Assembly: GCA_019722365.1 (NCBI GenBank) | Contig: JADFUC010000903.1 | Span: 1-64,000, forward strand | Length of the DNA: 64,000 nucleotides | Direction: 5' to 3' | Source: Lithospermum erythrorhizon | Lineage: Eukaryota > Streptophyta > Magnoliopsida > Boraginales > Boraginaceae | Notes under the pieces: generated by a model | What the model saw: only the letters and a program-made list of their open reading frames with translations | Told to the model about the DNA's origin: nothing | Database searches by the model: none | Translations under genes and position numbers: made by a program | Shown: positions 61,301 through 64,000 of the stretch, one piece after another | Position numbering within the stretch: position 1 is the stretch's first letter | Layout of the letters: every line of letters begins with the position of its first letter

Positions 61301-61944
61301 CTATATTTGAGGCCGTCGCTTTGGAAAATTTATCGTTGAGACATTCGAGAAGAGTGACACCTCAGCGACCTCGCTATCGACGGCGCCTTATTTCCATTAT
61401 GAAGGAATTCAACTCCGAAGTTTATCTTGAGTTAAATTAGGATCGACTCTCTTTTCCCCAACTTTGTAAGAAAACTTTTAGGAAAGGCTAAATTATGTAC
61501 ATTTAACCAATAATGAGAATCAGAGACCTTTGAATCGAGATGGACTCGGAGATGATGAGGCCTTCGTTGAAGATGCCCCCCACAGGAGATGCTTGTAAAC
61601 AAACTCTTGGCTTTTTCTTTGTACTCTTTGTTTTCTCGGGCTTTGCCGTTAAATGAGTGCCGTTACTTTGTACTATCTTTTGATCTAGTAATGTCTACGC
61701 ACTTTGTTTATTTTTGTAATTTTTCTTCTATTTTCTCTTTCTATTCTTCTTTATGTATTCTCTTATACATTTTACTTCTTCCTTTGTGTGCTTATATCTT
61801 CAGATGGGATACGCTTGTCTGAGGTTAATTATCCTTTCGGAGATTTGTCACTGCGTGATTTGATGCCATTCGATTTTTAGGAGAGTTACTTTAGACCTCT
61901 TATCATCTTCCTTGTGAAGAATTAGTTGTAGCCTTGGGAGGTTT
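58301..61944. repeat. Unclassified decayed repetitive sequence
   Basis: A GC-richer block with no readable gene. It has the texture of decayed LTR-retrotransposon non-coding DNA, with many short frames, C/T and G/A runs, and 'gaggccccc'/'ggggcctc' motifs at about 59580-59610. The longest open stretch (118 codons, minus, 60768-60412) has no motif I recognise. No polymerase or gag signature was identified. Confidence 0.35.
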
Positions 61945-62660
61945 TAGTTCCTCGGACTATCCTTCTTGGAAGTTTTCAAGTGATCTAATTCAATTCGAAT
62001 CACGGGTGATTTTATTCACTCGAGTATTTTCTCCTTGGAGAAGTAAATTGATCTTATTCATTTTTTATATCTCGAGTGATCTTATTCGCTTCAGTGTTTA
62101 CTCGTACAAAATTAATGTGAAAGTGAGCATTAGATTCGTTATTTCACTGAAGCGATTCTCTTTGGGGATGCTGAATGATGGTCGATTCGAAACTAGTGAT
62201 CTCGTTAAACCGGGTTTTAGATCATGAATAAAATGATCTCATTTATTTTTATACCTCGGTGATCTTGTTAAAATAAGATTATTTTACTCGTGGAGAATTA
62301 ATTGAGCCTCGGGTGATTATTTTCCCGGGCTATTCTCTTTAGAGTTTCTCGAATGATCCCAATTGATTGGAACCCAGTGATGCTTATTCACTCGAATTTT
62401 TCTCCTTGGAGAAAAAAAATGATCTTATTCATTTTTTATATCTCGAGTGATCTTATTCGCTCGAGTATTTTACTCATAAGAATTAATTGAGCCTTGGGTC
62501 ATTATTTCCTTGGGCAATTCTCTTTAGAGTTCTTTCGAATGATCTAATTCGATTCGAAACCCGAGTGATCTCATTCACTCGGGTTTTCCTCCTTGGAGAA
62601 ATAAAATGATCTCATTCATTTTATCATGATGATCTTATTCGCTCGGATGTTTTACTAAAT
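61945..62660 (+). repeat. ~185-bp tandem array, four degenerate copies
   Basis: Each copy runs: '..attctctttagagttt', 'cgaatgatct.attcgattcg', '..gtgatc.tattcactcg', 'tttctccttggaga', 'aaatgatcttattcatttt', 'atctcgagtgatcttattcg', '..tttactc'. Copies start near 61950, 62150, 62320 and 62508. The units contain nested 'tgatcttattc.ctcg' sub-repeats. Not coding. Confidence 0.8.
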
Positions 62661-64000
62661 GTATTTTCAGGTGGTTTCGAGATTTTATTCAGATGCCACT
62701 TGGCGTTCTTATCGAGTTAAATTTACAAAAGATAGAAGGGATAATACAGACATAATACTTCATCAAATATATCCCGTGCCAAGTGTGCTTGATCGCTTCC
62801 CACAGAGCTCATGAGCTTCATATGTCCCGGCTTATCGGCTCGTCGACCTGTAAAGGTCCTTCTCATTTAGGGTTGAGTTTGTCTTGTTTCTTCGATTCTT
62901 AGCCTTGAAGACCATAGGACCCAGATCCACCAATTTATTTGCCGAATTTTAACCGCCCGGTTATAGAATCGAACGTCGTGTGGTTGTACTCTAGGTCGGT
63001 ATATGGATTGGTATCTTAATTTGTCGATGAAGTCGAGCACTCCACAAATACGCTCTTCGTTCTTTTTCTTACGTAGCTTGATTTGTCTTATGTTTAGTAA
63101 CTGGCTTCAGCGGTAGAGGCGACACATTCCCAAGCGAGGCGAAAGGGGAGGTTTCTCGAGAAAGCGTTGGAGAATTGGATTATCACGACCCGCAAATGCA
63201 GAAACTCTTACGTACCATCTTGCCCCGAGTCTTTGAGATTCTTTTTGATTCCTTGAAATATGGTTCGGTTCATGATCTCTATCTAGCCATTTGCTTGGGG
63301 GTAGCATACCGGGGAAAATCGATGTTCGATTCGAGCCCAACTTCCGTTGCTCAGGCACGATATCTTCGGGATACCGTATCGACTGATAATATTTTCGGAT
63401 AAATGCTTGATAATGCCGATGTTAGTGTTCAGCGGGATGTTCCATGACTACTGAAGTAGTCGATACTTGACCACGAAATCTTTGTACTTGGTAGCGGGTT
63501 TCACAATTTAATCGACTAGTTTATTCCCTACATTGCGAAGGCCTTTGGACAAAGCCAAGTCATTTACGCTAAAATAGGCTTCTTAAGGAATTGCGCCCGT
63601 CTTTTGACCTGAGTCAAACTTCTTGTGTCTGCGGCCATTAGTGTGGGCAGTAGTAACTTGACTCGGGTGATTTGGATCTTCAAGGCCACGCCCGTCTTGA
63701 TGACCCACGGTTTCCTTACGTAGACTTGTTTAAAGGTTTGGTGATGTTCTCCTCGAGAACCTGATACGTTAAGATCCCAATTGCGAGACTTTATATCATT
63801 CATCTTGGAATATCACGGAATTTATAACTCCACCTTTCTACCAATTTCTGAAATGACTTTCTCTTGACGGCTCCACCGTGGTTAGGAATTTGATTATGGG
63901 GGGCTACTCCCGTCTTTCCACTACGGCGTAGGGGAATACCCTCGTCTCTTCGTAGAATGGGCTTATACTTTATGCCGATATGGACTCCCGAAGAGATGTC
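62661..64000. repeat. Unclassified repetitive sequence to window end
   Basis: No gene recognised. Frames are short and mutually overlapping (longest 83 codons at 63358-63107, minus). The texture resembles the block before the tandem array, so both may belong to one large decayed retroelement that continues beyond the window. Confidence 0.3.

Overview
The window reads as nuclear DNA of a flowering plant. It is AT-rich, has long non-coding stretches, and holds two clearly recognisable intron-bearing genes in a dense bed of LTR retrotransposons, DNA transposons and tandem repeats. Short 'TACTCCGTA'-type fragments (about 21850 and 57755) and a 'CTCCCTCC' MITE end fit a eudicot, perhaps Caryophyllales, but that is a weak inference. 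No prokaryotic features, CRISPR arrays, rRNA or tRNA genes were found.

Genes. (1) 21986-24935, minus strand: a complete seven-exon LSM4 gene for the Sm-like subunit of the LSm1-7 (mRNA decay) and LSm2-8 (U6 snRNA) rings. Its second intron carries a non-LTR retroelement fragment with a 17-bp target duplication and a Stowaway-like MITE. (2) 52299-57409, minus strand: an eight-exon gene for a plant SMP-C2 membrane-tether protein of the NTMC2T5 group, including a 19-nt microexon. The exon 1/exon 2 junction does not keep frame as written.

Layout. 1-2096: decayed Copia-related sequence. 2097-16822: a pile of long (about 2-3.5 kb) Gypsy-chromovirus-type LTRs in both orientations, nested in each other. 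17033-21190: a minisatellite, a 200-bp tandem duplication and a decayed plus-strand Copia element. 21986-24935: LSM4. 25505-27983: a solo LTR with near-matching 5-bp flanks. 28897-29132: a 50-60-bp tandem array. 29165-32943: a decayed minus-strand Copia element with its 3' LTR. 32944-42107: a two-LTR Tekay-like Gypsy chromovirus whose gag, protease, RT, RNase H, integrase and chromodomain are all recognisable but frameshifted. 42390-46054: remains of a CACTA transposon split by another reversed LTR. 46916-51852: a minus-strand hAT transposon with inverted ends, a decayed transposase and an extra coiled-coil reading frame. 52299-57409: the NTMC2T5 gene. 58300-64000: unclassified repetitive sequence with a four-copy tandem array.

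The most interesting signals are in the LTRs. Each subfamily carries its own, often palindromic, tandem array at the same relative position. The LTR leaders share an AG/GTAAG splice-donor-like site followed by TTGAC (W-box) clusters. I saw no convincing new multi-gene system. The two genes are unrelated housekeeping/membrane genes with no evident functional link.
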